64,000 nucleotides of DNA, from the NCBI GenBank assembly GCA_018241745.1, contig JAFEDG010000147.1, positions 38,255-102,254 of the forward strand, in the 5' to 3' direction. Shown one piece after another: positions 18,840 to 27,761 of this stretch. Both the position numbers and the translations under genes were made by a program. Source of the DNA: Pseudomonadota bacterium. Lineage in GTDB: Bacteria; Pseudomonadota; Gammaproteobacteria; Burkholderiales; Casimicrobiaceae. Each line of letters opens with the position of its first letter. Position 1 is the stretch's first letter. A model generated the notes under the pieces. It made no database searches. It saw only the letters and a program-made list of their open reading frames with translations, and had not been told where the DNA came from.

Positions 18840-18843
18840 TTCG

Positions 18844-19656
18844 TCAGCGTCGCGTGATGACAACCTCGAGGTACTCGCTCGGCACGACAAGCGCGCGCGT
18901 GCCGGCGCGGTTGTGCCGCTCGAGCAGCGCGAGCAGGTCCTTCTCGAGCGCTTCGCCCGCGGCGCCCGGCAACGCGCCGAACGCCTTGTGCACCGGCCCG
19001 TACCAGCGCCGGAACACGTCGACGAATTCGGCCGCCGAGCGATAGCGGAAATTGAACTCGCGACGCGTCACGTCGATCCTGGCGGCAGCGTCGCCGAACA
19101 GGCGCGCGAGATGCGCCTCGGTGCCCCAGCGCGGCGGCGGCTCGACGCCGGGCGGAGGCGGCATGTGGCTGCCCAGCACCTTGAACATCTGGCCGATGAA
19201 GCCCTCGGGCGTCCAGTTGGCAAGGCCGATGCGACCGCCCGGGCGGCACACGCGCGCCATCTCCGCGGCCGAGCGCACATGGTCGGGCGCGAACATCACG
19301 CCGAACGTCGACAGCACGACGTCGAAGCTCGCGTCCTCGTACGGCAGTTCCTCGGCGTCCGCGACTTCGAACGTCACGTTGAGGCGCTCGGCGCGCGCGC
19401 GCTCCGCGCCGCGTTCGAGCAGCGTCGTCACGTAATCGGTCGACGTGACGATGCCGCCGCGGCGCGCCGCGGCGAGCGTCGCATTGCCGTTGCCGGCGGC
19501 GACGTCGAGGACCTGTTCGCCGCTGAGGATGTCGCAGGCCTCGGCCAGCGATTCGCCGACGAGCTGCAGCGTGGTGCCGATGACGGCATAGTCTCCGCTC
19601 GCCCAGGCCGCCTGCTGGCGGCTCTTGAGCGCGGGGATATCGACGGGTGCATTCAT
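18844..19656 (-). CDS. Class I SAM-dependent methyltransferase
   Basis: This 270-residue enzyme has the Methyltransf_11/UbiE-like fold. Motif I is VLDVAAGNGNATLAAARRG (near residue 48), followed by an acidic strand end (TSTDYV), motif post-I around VADAEELPYEDASFDVV, and CRPGGRIGLANW. The ATG at 19656 starts MNAPVDIPALKS. The C-terminal part resembles the family of small-molecule methyltransferases often annotated from actinobacterial and proteobacterial clusters; the substrate is not predictable. It is a single gene, convergent with tctC and divergent from the OsmC-like remnant and the AraC regulator. Confidence 0.82.
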   Translation of the reverse strand: MNAPVDIPALKSRQQAAWASGDYAVIGTTLQLVGESLAEACDILSGEQVLDVAAGNGNATLAAARRGGIVTSTDYVTTLLERGAERARAERLNVTFEVADAEELPYEDASFDVVLSTFGVMFAPDHVRSAAEMARVCRPGGRIGLANWTPEGFIGQMFKVLGSHMPPPPGVEPPPRWGTEAHLARLFGDAAARIDVTRREFNFRYRSAAEFVDVFRRWYGPVHKAFGALPGAAGEALEKDLLALLERHNRAGTRALVVPSEYLEVVITRR

Positions 19657-19928
19657 GGTTCGACTCCTTGATTGGGGGCGTTCCGGTTGCGCGCGATGCC
19701 GTGCAACGACGGATGCGCCACTGTCCCGGATCTGCGCGCCGCCGTCCTTTCCGCGCGTCGCCAATCGCTGCCCGAGCGTCCCGCGTGCGGCATCGGCGCG
19801 CGCGAAGCTATCCACGCGTCCGCGGCGCTTGACCGTGCGTCCGGCAACTCGCGCCCGGGGCGCCGCCGCCGCTTGGCAGCCACCGCACGTCCGACGACAA
19901 TGCGAATCCTTCCGCATCCTGGATTCGC

Positions 19929-20114
19929 GTGGCCCTGTCCGACATCACCGCAAGCCTCGACCGCGTCCGCGCCGCGCTGGACCGGCGGCCCGACCTCGCC
20001 GTGCAGCCCGACGCGCCTGCGCTGGCGGCACGCGGCTGCGCCTGCTCGCCGATCCAGCGCGCGCTCGGACGCGCGCCGGCGCTCGCGCTGACGATCGACG
20101 TGGTGGACACCTGA
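19929..20114 (+). pseudogene. Probable OsmC-family gene remnant with internal deletion
   Basis: A 61-codon frame starting with GTG encodes two blocks. The first (about 33 residues: ALSDITASLDRVRAAL, RRPDLAV, DAPALA) resembles the N-terminus of OsmC-family peroxide-resistance-like proteins. The second (CSPIQRALGRAPALALTIDV) resembles the C-terminal end, where the family has a conserved CSP motif. The roughly 110 residues normally between them, including the first catalytic cysteine, are missing. The join keeps the frame open, so a short peptide could still be made. The similarity is from memory of the family, not from a search. A chance short frame is the alternative. Confidence 0.5.
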
Positions 20115-20125
20115 GCGGCGTGGCG

Positions 20126-21097
20126 ATGGACGCGCTCTCGGAAACACTGCGGGTCGTGCGCATGACGGGCGCGATCTTCATCAACGCGCGCTTTTCCGCG
20201 CCGTGGTGCTACGAGTCGCCGCCGGCCGAACGCGCCGCGCCCTACCTCGAGCCTGGTGCCGAGCGCGTCGTCATCTTCCACCTGATCACCGAAGGCGAAT
20301 GCGTGATCGAGCGCGACGGCGATCCACCGCTGGTGCTGGCGGCGGGCGACGCCGTGCTGTTCCCGCAGGGCCACGGCCACCGGATGGCGTCGGCGCCAGG
20401 CGTCGTGCCGCCGGCCCCGCGCCGGCTCGCCGAGCTGCTCGCGATCCGCCCGCGTACGATCGTGTACGGCGGGGGCGGCACGCAGACGCGCGTCATCTGC
20501 GGCTATTTCGCGTGCGACGCGCGCTTTGCGCAGATGCTGCTCGCGGGCCTCGGCCCGGTGCTCAAGGTCCACCTGCGCGGCAGCAACGCGGGCGCATGGC
20601 TCGAGACGTCGGTCCGGTATGCGCTCGCCGAGGCGCGGTCGCCGCGGCCCGGCGGCGCAGGCGTGCTCGCCAAGCTCGCCGAGGTGCTGTTCATCGAGGT
20701 GCTGCGCCTGTACATCAGCGAGCAGAGCGATGGCCGCACCGGCTGGCTCGCCGGGCTAGGCGACCGCATCGTCGGCAACGCGCTCAACGCGCTGCACGCC
20801 AAGCCCGCGCACCCGTGGACGCTCGAGGAACTCGCGCGTGCCGCCGGCACGTCGCGCTCCGTGCTGGCCGAGCGCTTCCAGCAGCTGGTTGGCGCCGCGC
20901 CGATGCAATACCTGACGCAATGGCGGATGACGATGGCCGCGAGCCTCCTCGCGCAGGGCAACGCGCCGCTCGCGCGCATCGCCGAGGACGTCGGTTACCA
21001 GACCGACACGGCGTTCAGCCGCGCGTTCCGGCGCGAGTACGGCGTGCCGCCCGCGGCGTGGCGCCGGCAGCAGGCCGAGCGGATACCGCTGTCCTGA
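20126..21097 (+). CDS. AraC-family transcriptional regulator with cupin_6 N-terminal domain
   Basis: This 323-residue regulator has an N-terminal cupin-like sensor domain (residues about 15-190, including VIFHLITEGECVIERDG and GDAVLFPQGHGHRM) and a C-terminal double helix-turn-helix (from about residue 225) with WTLEELARAAGTSRSVLAERF and the second recognition region IAEDVGYQTDTAFSRAFRRE. This architecture is the AraC_binding_2/cupin_6 family. ATG 20126 is used; an in-frame GTG two codons earlier is possible. It immediately follows the OsmC-like remnant. In related bacteria such regulators often sit beside the redox enzyme they control, so it may have lost its target. Ligand unknown. Confidence 0.9.
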   Translation: MDALSETLRVVRMTGAIFINARFSAPWCYESPPAERAAPYLEPGAERVVIFHLITEGECVIERDGDPPLVLAAGDAVLFPQGHGHRMASAPGVVPPAPRRLAELLAIRPRTIVYGGGGTQTRVICGYFACDARFAQMLLAGLGPVLKVHLRGSNAGAWLETSVRYALAEARSPRPGGAGVLAKLAEVLFIEVLRLYISEQSDGRTGWLAGLGDRIVGNALNALHAKPAHPWTLEELARAAGTSRSVLAERFQQLVGAAPMQYLTQWRMTMAASLLAQGNAPLARIAEDVGYQTDTAFSRAFRREYGVPPAAWRRQQAERIPLS

Positions 21098-21105
21098 CCG
21101 CGCGC

Positions 21106-21987
21106 TCAGGCCTTCGCCGGCGCGCGCAACACCAGCAAGTTGCCGGCCGCGGCGAGCGCGGCACCGGCGACGCTGTGCCAGCCGAAGTGGTAGTCCTCGA
21201 ACAATGCCGACAGCAGCAGCGCGATCACGGGAATCGCGACGCCCGTGTACGACGACCGCGTGACGCCGATCCGGCGCATCAGCTCGAGGTAGCACAGGAA
21301 CGCGGCGATCGTGCCGGCCAGCACCAGGTAGGCGAGCGACAGCACATAGCGCGGCGACGGATCGAACGTCCAGTGCACGCCGAGCACCCACGCGACCAGC
21401 GCGGACACGAGGCTGCCGTACAGCATCGCCCATGTGCTGGACGCGACGGCCGTCACCTGCTGGCGCTGTGCACGCCGCGCGGCGAGCTGCCCCAGCGCCG
21501 CGAACAGCGTACCCACCAACGCGAACGCGATGCCCAGCGCCGTCGTGCGGCTCCCTTGCACGGCCAGCAACTCGGGCAGGAACAGCAGCGCGACACCGAC
21601 GACGCCCAACACGGTGCCGGCGAGCATCCGTCGCGTGATCGGCCGGCCGAACATCACGCGCTGCAATACGATGAGCATGAACGTCAGCGTCGCGAACGCG
21701 ACGGCGACGAGGCCGGAGACGACGCGCTGCTCGGCCCAGTACACGCACAGGTAGTTGGCGCTGAACATCAGCGCGCCCTGCGTGAACAGGATGCCGTGCG
21801 TCGCTGCGTCGAAGCGCAGCCGCTCCCGGCGGAGCACGCACCACGCCATCAGGATCAGGCCGGCGGCGCCGAAGCGCCACACGACCGACACCTCGGGCGG
21901 CACGACGCCGAGCTGCCACGTGATGACCACCCACGTCGAGCCCCAGATCAGCGTGCAGGCGGTGAACAGCAGCGCGGAGACGTTCAT
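21106..21987 (-). CDS. EamA/DMT-superfamily transporter
   Basis: This 293-residue protein has about ten hydrophobic segments in two EamA repeats. The first begins LLFTACTLIWGSTWVVI and carries the typical W-G-S-T-W; the second begins near TTALGIAFALVGTLFAALGQ. Family members export amino acids, sugars or other small metabolites, but the substrate here is unknown. Its ATG overlaps the stop of the upstream ABC permease by 4 bases, so it is the last gene of the adaptor/ATPase/permease/permease operon. It converges with the AraC regulator gene, 8 bases apart. Confidence 0.85.
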   Translation of the reverse strand: MNVSALLFTACTLIWGSTWVVITWQLGVVPPEVSVVWRFGAAGLILMAWCVLRRERLRFDAATHGILFTQGALMFSANYLCVYWAEQRVVSGLVAVAFATLTFMLIVLQRVMFGRPITRRMLAGTVLGVVGVALLFLPELLAVQGSRTTALGIAFALVGTLFAALGQLAARRAQRQQVTAVASSTWAMLYGSLVSALVAWVLGVHWTFDPSPRYVLSLAYLVLAGTIAAFLCYLELMRRIGVTRSSYTGVAIPVIALLLSALFEDYHFGWHSVAGAALAAAGNLLVLRAPAKA

Positions 21988-23150
21988 GCGGCGCGCAACG
22001 CGTCGACGATCTTCATCCGGGCGGCGCGGAACGCGGGCAGGAAGCCGCCGACGAAGCCCATCGTCACGGCGAACAGCAGCGACTCGACGACGATGCGCGG
22101 CGTCAGCGTGAACGAGAACGCGATCTCGGCGAACGTCTGGAAGTTCATCGTCGAGATCGTGAACGCCTGCATCGCCGACGCGGCGACGAGGCCGATCACG
22201 CCGCCGGTGAGCCCCAGCAGCAGCGACTCGGCCAGGAACGCGACCAGGATCGCCGCGCGCGAGAACCCGAGTGCGCGCAGCGTGCCGATCTCGGCGGTGC
22301 GCGACGCGACGCTCGCGTACATCGTGATCATCGCGCCGATGATCGCGCCGATCGAGAAGATCACCGAGATCGACACGCCGAGGTAGCTGATGAACTTGGA
22401 GAGACCCTCGGACTGGTCGGCATAGAAGCGCGTCTCGCGCTTGGCCTCGAGGTTCAGCCGCGGGTCGTCCTCGATGGCCTTCTTCACCGCGTCGAAGCGC
22501 TGCGCGTCGGCGAGCCTGAAGATCAGCGCTGAATAGTTGAGGCGACGGAAGGCCTGCATCATCTGCTCGGCGTCGCCCCAGATCTCGGAGTCGAAGCCGG
22601 TGCGGCCGGCGTCGAACACACCGACGACCGTCCAGTCGCGCTGGCCGAAGCGCAGCGTCTCGCCCAGCCCCGCGCCGGTGAAACCGCTGGCGATCGAGCG
22701 GCCCGCGATGATCTCGGACGTGCCCGGGCGGAACATGCGCCCCTCGACGATATGCACCTGCGGCCGCAGCGTGAGGCCGTGCTGCGTGACCCCGCGGATC
22801 ACGATGTTGGACGGCTTCGTGCTGCCCCGCTTCGGCAGGCTGATCAGCACGACGGGCTCGCGCGACGCGAGCCGCTCGCCGTCCTCGCCGGTGGCGATGT
22901 CCGGCAGGCTCTCGACGATCGCCGCCGACGCGCGGTCGACGCTGCTCTGCACCTCGGTCTGCGACCCGCGGCGGATGACGACGACGTTGTCGTCCTGGCC
23001 AGTGGCCACCAGCGTCTTCTCGAGCCCGGCCGACAGCATCAGCACCGTCGCATAGACGTAGACGACCAGCGCCATGCCGCCGGCCGTGAGGATCGTCGTC
23101 AGCTTGCGCGCGGCGAGGTTGCGGACGATGTAGCCGACGGGAAGTTTCAT
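21984..23150 (-). CDS. MacB/FtsX-family ABC transporter permease (second of a pair)
   Basis: This 388-residue permease has one N-terminal membrane helix (TTILTAGGMALVVYVYATVLML), a large periplasmic domain of about 220 residues (residues 40-260), and three C-terminal helices starting ISYLGVSISVIFSIGAIIGAM, the layout of the FtsX domain. The motif TAEIGTLRALGFSRAAI after the second helix is the conserved contact with the ATPase. ATG 23150 was chosen where family similarity begins. Together with the next permease it makes a heterodimer served by one ATPase and one adaptor, the DevBCA-like arrangement of tripartite envelope exporters. No outer-membrane factor gene is present. Confidence 0.9.
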   Translation of the reverse strand: MKLPVGYIVRNLAARKLTTILTAGGMALVVYVYATVLMLSAGLEKTLVATGQDDNVVVIRRGSQTEVQSSVDRASAAIVESLPDIATGEDGERLASREPVVLISLPKRGSTKPSNIVIRGVTQHGLTLRPQVHIVEGRMFRPGTSEIIAGRSIASGFTGAGLGETLRFGQRDWTVVGVFDAGRTGFDSEIWGDAEQMMQAFRRLNYSALIFRLADAQRFDAVKKAIEDDPRLNLEAKRETRFYADQSEGLSKFISYLGVSISVIFSIGAIIGAMITMYASVASRTAEIGTLRALGFSRAAILVAFLAESLLLGLTGGVIGLVAASAMQAFTISTMNFQTFAEIAFSFTLTPRIVVESLLFAVTMGFVGGFLPAFRAARMKIVDALRAA

Positions 23151-23160
23151 GGCCGCAGCT

Positions 23161-24312
23161 TCATGCGACCGCCCGCAGCCCGTCGACGATGCGGATCCGC
23201 GACGCCCGCCACGCGGGCACCAGCGCGGCAACGAGGCCCACGACCAGCGCCGCGAGCCACTGCATCGCGACCGTCTGTGTCGACACATTGAACACCGGGA
23301 ACAGCGTGCCCATCGCCGCGCCGAACACGCGCGCGAGCGGGAACGTCGCGGCCACGGCCAGCGTGGCGCCCGTCAGCGCGATCGCCACCGATTCGGCGAC
23401 GACCAGCGCCGCGACATAGGCCTGCGAGAAGCCCAGCGCCTTCAGCGTCGCGTACTCGGAGTAACGCTCGCGCGCCGTCATCGCCATCGTGTTGGCCATC
23501 ACCGCCATGATGATGACGATGACGACGTACGAGACCGCCTGGATCGCGAGCAGGATCGCTTCCGTCATCGACACGAAGCCCAGCTGGAACGCCTTCTCGG
23601 TCTCGGTGAGCGTCTCGGCGAGCGAATTCCTGAACGTGGCGTCGATCGCCTGCGAGATCTCGGCGGCGCGCGACGGATCGCGGATCTCCACCAGGTAGAA
23701 GCCCACCTGGTTGCCTCTCCCGGGAAACCGCTGCTTGATCGTCTCGTTCAGCAGGTCCCAGTGGAAGAAGAACTGCGTCTCGTCGGTCTTGGCGTCGACG
23801 CCGTCGTAGATGGCGCGCAGGTTGAACGTCCACGTGCCCGAGAAGATCGTGCCGCGGATCGGGATCTGGTCGCCGACCTTCCAGCCATAGCGGTCCGCGA
23901 GCTTGCGCCCGGCGATCGCGCCACTGCGATCCAGTTCCCACGCGCGCCGCTCGTCCGGCTTCAGCACGAACTCCGGGTACATGTCGAGATAGCCGGTGTC
24001 GATGGCGAACTGCGGGAAGAAGTTGCGCTCGGTGATGTAGACGCCGCCGAACCAGTTGGCCCAGCTGACGGCGCCGACGCCGTCCACGCGGCGCATCCGT
24101 TGCGCGTACGTGAGCGGCAGCGGGAACACCAGCGACACGGCGTTGCGCGTGACGAGCCGCGTCGACGACGTCGCGTCGACGCCCGCGTACCACGCCTCGA
24201 CGATCGTGCGCAGCAGGCCAAACGCGGTGATCGCGACGACGATGCCGAGAATCGTCAGCAGCGTCCGCAGCTTGTGCCGGAACGCGTTCTTGAGGACGAG
24301 CAGCGCGAACAT
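23161..24312 (-). CDS. MacB/FtsX-family ABC transporter permease (first of a pair)
   Basis: This 383-residue permease has the same plan as its neighbour: an N-terminal helix (LRTLLTILGIVVAITAFGL), a periplasmic domain to about residue 265, and three C-terminal helices with YSEYATLKALGFSQAYVAALV between them. The periplasmic part has the MacB_PCD-like fold with an ERNFFPQF stretch. It lies 3 bases downstream of the ATPase gene and 10 bases upstream of the second permease, so the genes are co-transcribed. The two permeases share little sequence, suggesting an old duplication. Function is export or envelope maintenance; substrate unknown. Confidence 0.9.
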   Translation of the reverse strand: MFALLVLKNAFRHKLRTLLTILGIVVAITAFGLLRTIVEAWYAGVDATSSTRLVTRNAVSLVFPLPLTYAQRMRRVDGVGAVSWANWFGGVYITERNFFPQFAIDTGYLDMYPEFVLKPDERRAWELDRSGAIAGRKLADRYGWKVGDQIPIRGTIFSGTWTFNLRAIYDGVDAKTDETQFFFHWDLLNETIKQRFPGRGNQVGFYLVEIRDPSRAAEISQAIDATFRNSLAETLTETEKAFQLGFVSMTEAILLAIQAVSYVVIVIIMAVMANTMAMTARERYSEYATLKALGFSQAYVAALVVAESVAIALTGATLAVAATFPLARVFGAAMGTLFPVFNVSTQTVAMQWLAALVVGLVAALVPAWRASRIRIVDGLRAVA

Positions 24313-24315
24313 GGC

Positions 24316-25026
24316 TCAGGCGTCGACGAGCACGCCCTTCTCCAGGTGCACCATCCGGTGCGCCTTGCCGGCGGCCTTCGGGTCGTGGGTGACCATGACG
24401 ATCGTCTTGCCGAGCTCGCGGTTCAGGCGGTCGAGCAGGCCCAGGATTTCCTCGCCCGTGACGCGGTCGAGGTCGCCGGTCGGCTCGTCGGCGACGATCA
24501 GCGTCGGGTCCGTGATCAGCGCACGCGCGATCGCGACGCGCTGCTGCTGGCCGCCGGACAGCTCGTTGGGAAAGTGGTCGCTGCGGTCGGACAAGCCGAC
24601 CAGCGCCAGCGCCGTGGCCACCCGCTCGTGCCGGTCGCGGCGCGACAGTGTCGTGAGCTGCAGCGGCAGCTCGACGTTCTGGAACGCCGTCAGCACCGGC
24701 ATCAGGTTGTAGAACTGGAAGATGAAGCCGACGTTGGCGGCGCGCCACGCGGCGAGCTCGCTGTCGGACAGCTGGGCGATGTCCACGCCCGCCACGCGGA
24801 TCTCGCCACCGGTGGGCTTGTCGATGCCCGCGATCAGGTTGAGGAGCGTGGACTTGCCGGATCCCGACGGGCCCATCAGCGCGATGTAGTCGCCCGCGGC
24901 CACGTCGAGGTCGATGTTGACGAGCACGGGAATCACCTGGTCGCCGCGGACGTATTCCTTGTTGAGGCCGCGGATGGAGACGAGCGGAATGCCCGCACCG
25001 TCCCGGTCGTCGTCGTGCGCCGTCAT
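24316..25026 (-). CDS. ABC transporter ATP-binding protein (LolD/MacB type)
   Basis: This 236-residue ATPase powers the two permeases encoded downstream. Walker A is GPSGSGKST, the Q-loop lies in NVGFIFQFYNLMPVLTAFQNVELPL, the signature is LSGGQQQR, Walker B is LIVADEPTGDLD and the switch histidine is in VMVTHDP. The FQFYNLMPVLTA segment is characteristic of the LolD/MacB/FtsE branch that couples to FtsX-like permeases. It is 14 bases downstream of the adaptor gene. All catalytic residues are present. Confidence 0.95.
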   Translation of the reverse strand: MTAHDDDRDGAGIPLVSIRGLNKEYVRGDQVIPVLVNIDLDVAAGDYIALMGPSGSGKSTLLNLIAGIDKPTGGEIRVAGVDIAQLSDSELAAWRAANVGFIFQFYNLMPVLTAFQNVELPLQLTTLSRRDRHERVATALALVGLSDRSDHFPNELSGGQQQRVAIARALITDPTLIVADEPTGDLDRVTGEEILGLLDRLNRELGKTIVMVTHDPKAAGKAHRMVHLEKGVLVDA

Positions 25027-25040
25027 GCGCTCGCGCGACG

Positions 25041-26252
25041 CTACTTGGTCGCGACGCGCACAGCCGCGCCGGCCGCGAGGTCAGGCGCGGGCTTGCTCAC
25101 GGCACGCTCGCCGGACTTCAATTCACCCGTGATCGCCACCAGGTCGCCCACCTTGGCACCGCGCGTGACCGGCACCACCTTCGCGTGCTCGTCGGCGACG
25201 ATGAACACGACGCTCCTGCCATCGCGCTCGACGATCGCGTCGGCGGCCACGGCCAGCAGCGGCTTCTGGTCGTCGGCCGTGATCTCCTGCGACAGGAACG
25301 CGACCTTGGCGCTCATCTCGGGCAGGATGCGCGGGTCGATCGCGTCGAACTTCACCTTGGTCGTCACCGTCGCCTTCGAACGGTCCACCGTCGGCACCAT
25401 GCGGCTCACGCGACCGCGGAAGCGCGCGTCGGGCAACGCGTCGAGCAGGATCTCGGCGGGTTGGCCCGGATGGATCTTGGATAGGCTCGCTTCCGACACG
25501 TCGGCCTCGACCTCGAGCGTGCTCATGTCGGCCATCGTGACGACGGCGCCCTTCGAGTCGGTGGCGCTCGAGAACGGCGTGACCATGTCGCCGACGTTCG
25601 CGCTCTTGGACAGGATCACGCCGTCGAACGGCGCGCGGATCTCCGCGTAGTCGACGCTGATCTCCGCATTGCGCGCGTTGGCCTGCGCCGCCGCGAGCGC
25701 CGCGCGCGCGTTGGCCACGCCCGCCGTCGCGCGATCGGCGCGTGCCTGCGCCGTGTCCAGCGCGGAACGCGAGATAAAGCCGCGGTCGACGAGGTCCTGG
25801 TTGCGCTTCAGCTCGACGTTGGCGTTCTTGACCTCGACTTCGGCCTGCTCGACCGACGCCGCCGCGGCGCGCACGCTCGCGGCCGCCGACTGCGCCTGGG
25901 CGCGCACGTCACGCGCATCGAGCCGCGCGATCACCTCGCCTTCCTTCACGTGCGAGCCTTCGGTGACGCCCAGCCATTCGAGCCGGCCCGTCGCCTTGGA
26001 CGCGATGGCCGCCTTGCGCTGCGCGACGACGTAGCCGGTCGCGTTCAGCACGACGAATTGCTGCGACGGGAACGCGGTGACGATCGCGGCCGTCTGCACG
26101 TCGAACACGCGCGGCCGCAACGCGAGGTACGCGGCGCCTGCGGCGAGCAGCAGCACGGCGATGGCGAGCGCGATCCAGCGCCCGCGCCGCCCGCGGCGCA
26201 CGGGCGCGAGACTGCGGTCGATCTTGAGCTTGGACACGTCCGGTTCGGCCAT
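25041..26252 (-). CDS. HlyD/MacA-family periplasmic adaptor (membrane fusion protein)
   Basis: This 403-residue protein is the adaptor of the exporter. It has a short basic cytosolic N-terminus, one membrane anchor (WIALAIAVLLLAAGAAYLAL, about residues 27-46), a lipoyl half (VVLNATGYVVAQRKAAI and later APFDGVILSKSANVGDMV), an alpha-helical hairpin of about 90 residues rich in Ala and Gln (residues about 115-205), then beta-barrel and membrane-proximal domains ending TGELKSGERAVSK. It is the first gene of the operon adaptor-ATPase-permease-permease-EamA. Tripartite systems of this kind need a TolC-like partner, which must be elsewhere. Confidence 0.92.
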   Translation of the reverse strand: MAEPDVSKLKIDRSLAPVRRGRRGRWIALAIAVLLLAAGAAYLALRPRVFDVQTAAIVTAFPSQQFVVLNATGYVVAQRKAAIASKATGRLEWLGVTEGSHVKEGEVIARLDARDVRAQAQSAAASVRAAAASVEQAEVEVKNANVELKRNQDLVDRGFISRSALDTAQARADRATAGVANARAALAAAQANARNAEISVDYAEIRAPFDGVILSKSANVGDMVTPFSSATDSKGAVVTMADMSTLEVEADVSEASLSKIHPGQPAEILLDALPDARFRGRVSRMVPTVDRSKATVTTKVKFDAIDPRILPEMSAKVAFLSQEITADDQKPLLAVAADAIVERDGRSVVFIVADEHAKVVPVTRGAKVGDLVAITGELKSGERAVSKPAPDLAAGAAVRVATK

Positions 26253-26348
26253 CGGGAATCTCGCGCACGGTCGATCCGGCAGCGAGCGCGCATTCTACAG
26301 GCGCGTCACGGCGGACCCGCGCGCGCCGCGGCGGTCACGCGTCCGGCA

Positions 26349-27761
26349 TCAGCCCCAGCGGAAGAACAGGAGCGACCAGGCACCGACGACAATCGCCACC
26401 GCCACGGCGAACGCCGCCAGCCCGGTGACGCGTGCGCCCGGCCCGCGCACGTCGGCAAGCTGCAGCCACGCGAGCCGCAGGCTCCACAGCGCGCCGAGCG
26501 CGAGCACCGCCGCCCGCGCCGCGGGTACGAAGCCGGTGAAGAGGCCCTCGGCCTTGGCCAGCGTGACCGTGAGGCTGGACAGGCCCAGGAACACGCCCAG
26601 ACCCGCCAGCGGGATCAGTGCGTAGGCGAGACGCAGCGCCTGGGCAACGCGGTCGCGTGGGTAGGCGCGCGCCGCCGCGAGCAGCGCGACGCTCACCGCG
26701 CCGCCGACGACGAGCGCGGTGCCGACGATGTAGCCGACGATCAGCGTCCCGTCGAGCCACGTGAACACGTCGTTGGCTTCGGGATAGTGCGTGAGCAGCC
26801 ACCACGGCGCGTTGTCGGCCAGCAGCCAGTCCCCATGGTGGTCGAGCACGAAATTCGCGGCGGCGAGCTTCAGCGTGATGAACCAGGGACTGGCGTTCCA
26901 CTGGAACGCCCCGAGCGCGAGCCCGATCAGCCCGAACACGATCAGCGCGGCGTCCCACGTCGACGCCTGCGCGAACGGCAGCGTGGCCACTTCGCGATTG
27001 GGCGGCCGCGCGGCGAGTTCGACGGCGCCCAGGTGGCCGCTGCAACGGCCGCACATGTGGCATTCGGATGGCCCCGTCATCCGCTTGATCCGCACCAGCG
27101 GCGCGCAGTTCACCGGGTGGATCGCGATGTGCCCGGCGTTGTGCTGCCACGCCGCGCGGTCGACGCGGAACGCGACGGGCGCGACGCGGGAGAGCACGTT
27201 GAACACGCCGTTGACGGGACACAGGTAGCGGCACCAGACGCGCTTCTCGCGCCCGTAGACGTAGCCGACAACGATGGCCGCGAGCGTCGAGCCGCCGAGC
27301 ACCAGCGCCACCGCCTTCGGATACTGGTAGACGCTGACGAGCTGGCCGAACACCGTCGTCATCGCGAACGCGACGAACGGCCAGCCGCCCCAGCGGATCC
27401 AGCGCGGCACGCCGCGATGCAGGCCGAACTTCGACGCGACCTCGGTCAACGTGCCTTCGGGACAGAACACCCCGCACCACGTGCGCCCCATGACGAACAT
27501 CGACAGGATCACGAACGGCCACCAGAAGCCCCAGAACGCCCATTGCGCGAAGATCGTCAGGTTGTCCAGCGCGCGGGCATCGTTGCCGGGCAGCGGCATG
27601 ACGGCCGGCACGATCAGCAGCGCCGCGTAGACGACGACCACCACCCACTGGACGGCGCGGACGGCGCGCTGGTGCTGCGCGAGCCAGTCGCCGTAGCGCG
27701 CGAGCCAGGTGCGCCACCGCGCCACCGGGGGCGGCCCTGCCGTGGCGGCGATGCCGTTCAC
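26349..27761 (-). CDS. ftrD: FtrD, membrane polyferredoxin of the FtrABCD iron transporter
   Basis: This 470-residue inner-membrane iron-sulfur protein probably passes electrons to or from the FtrB/FtrC iron system. Cysteine motifs are WCGVFCPEG, WCRYLCPVNG and CHMCGRCSG, typical of NosR/NapH-like 4Fe-4S membrane proteins, with about ten or more hydrophobic segments before and after. In Bordetella, ftrABCD encodes a ferrous iron uptake system and FtrD is the predicted ferredoxin. The start is GTG at 27761, overlapping the ftrC stop (GTGA); the frame is open further upstream but only inside ftrC. Last gene of the operon. Confidence 0.88.
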   Translation of the reverse strand: MNGIAATAGPPPVARWRTWLARYGDWLAQHQRAVRAVQWVVVVVYAALLIVPAVMPLPGNDARALDNLTIFAQWAFWGFWWPFVILSMFVMGRTWCGVFCPEGTLTEVASKFGLHRGVPRWIRWGGWPFVAFAMTTVFGQLVSVYQYPKAVALVLGGSTLAAIVVGYVYGREKRVWCRYLCPVNGVFNVLSRVAPVAFRVDRAAWQHNAGHIAIHPVNCAPLVRIKRMTGPSECHMCGRCSGHLGAVELAARPPNREVATLPFAQASTWDAALIVFGLIGLALGAFQWNASPWFITLKLAAANFVLDHHGDWLLADNAPWWLLTHYPEANDVFTWLDGTLIVGYIVGTALVVGGAVSVALLAAARAYPRDRVAQALRLAYALIPLAGLGVFLGLSSLTVTLAKAEGLFTGFVPAARAAVLALGALWSLRLAWLQLADVRGPGARVTGLAAFAVAVAIVVGAWSLLFFRWG

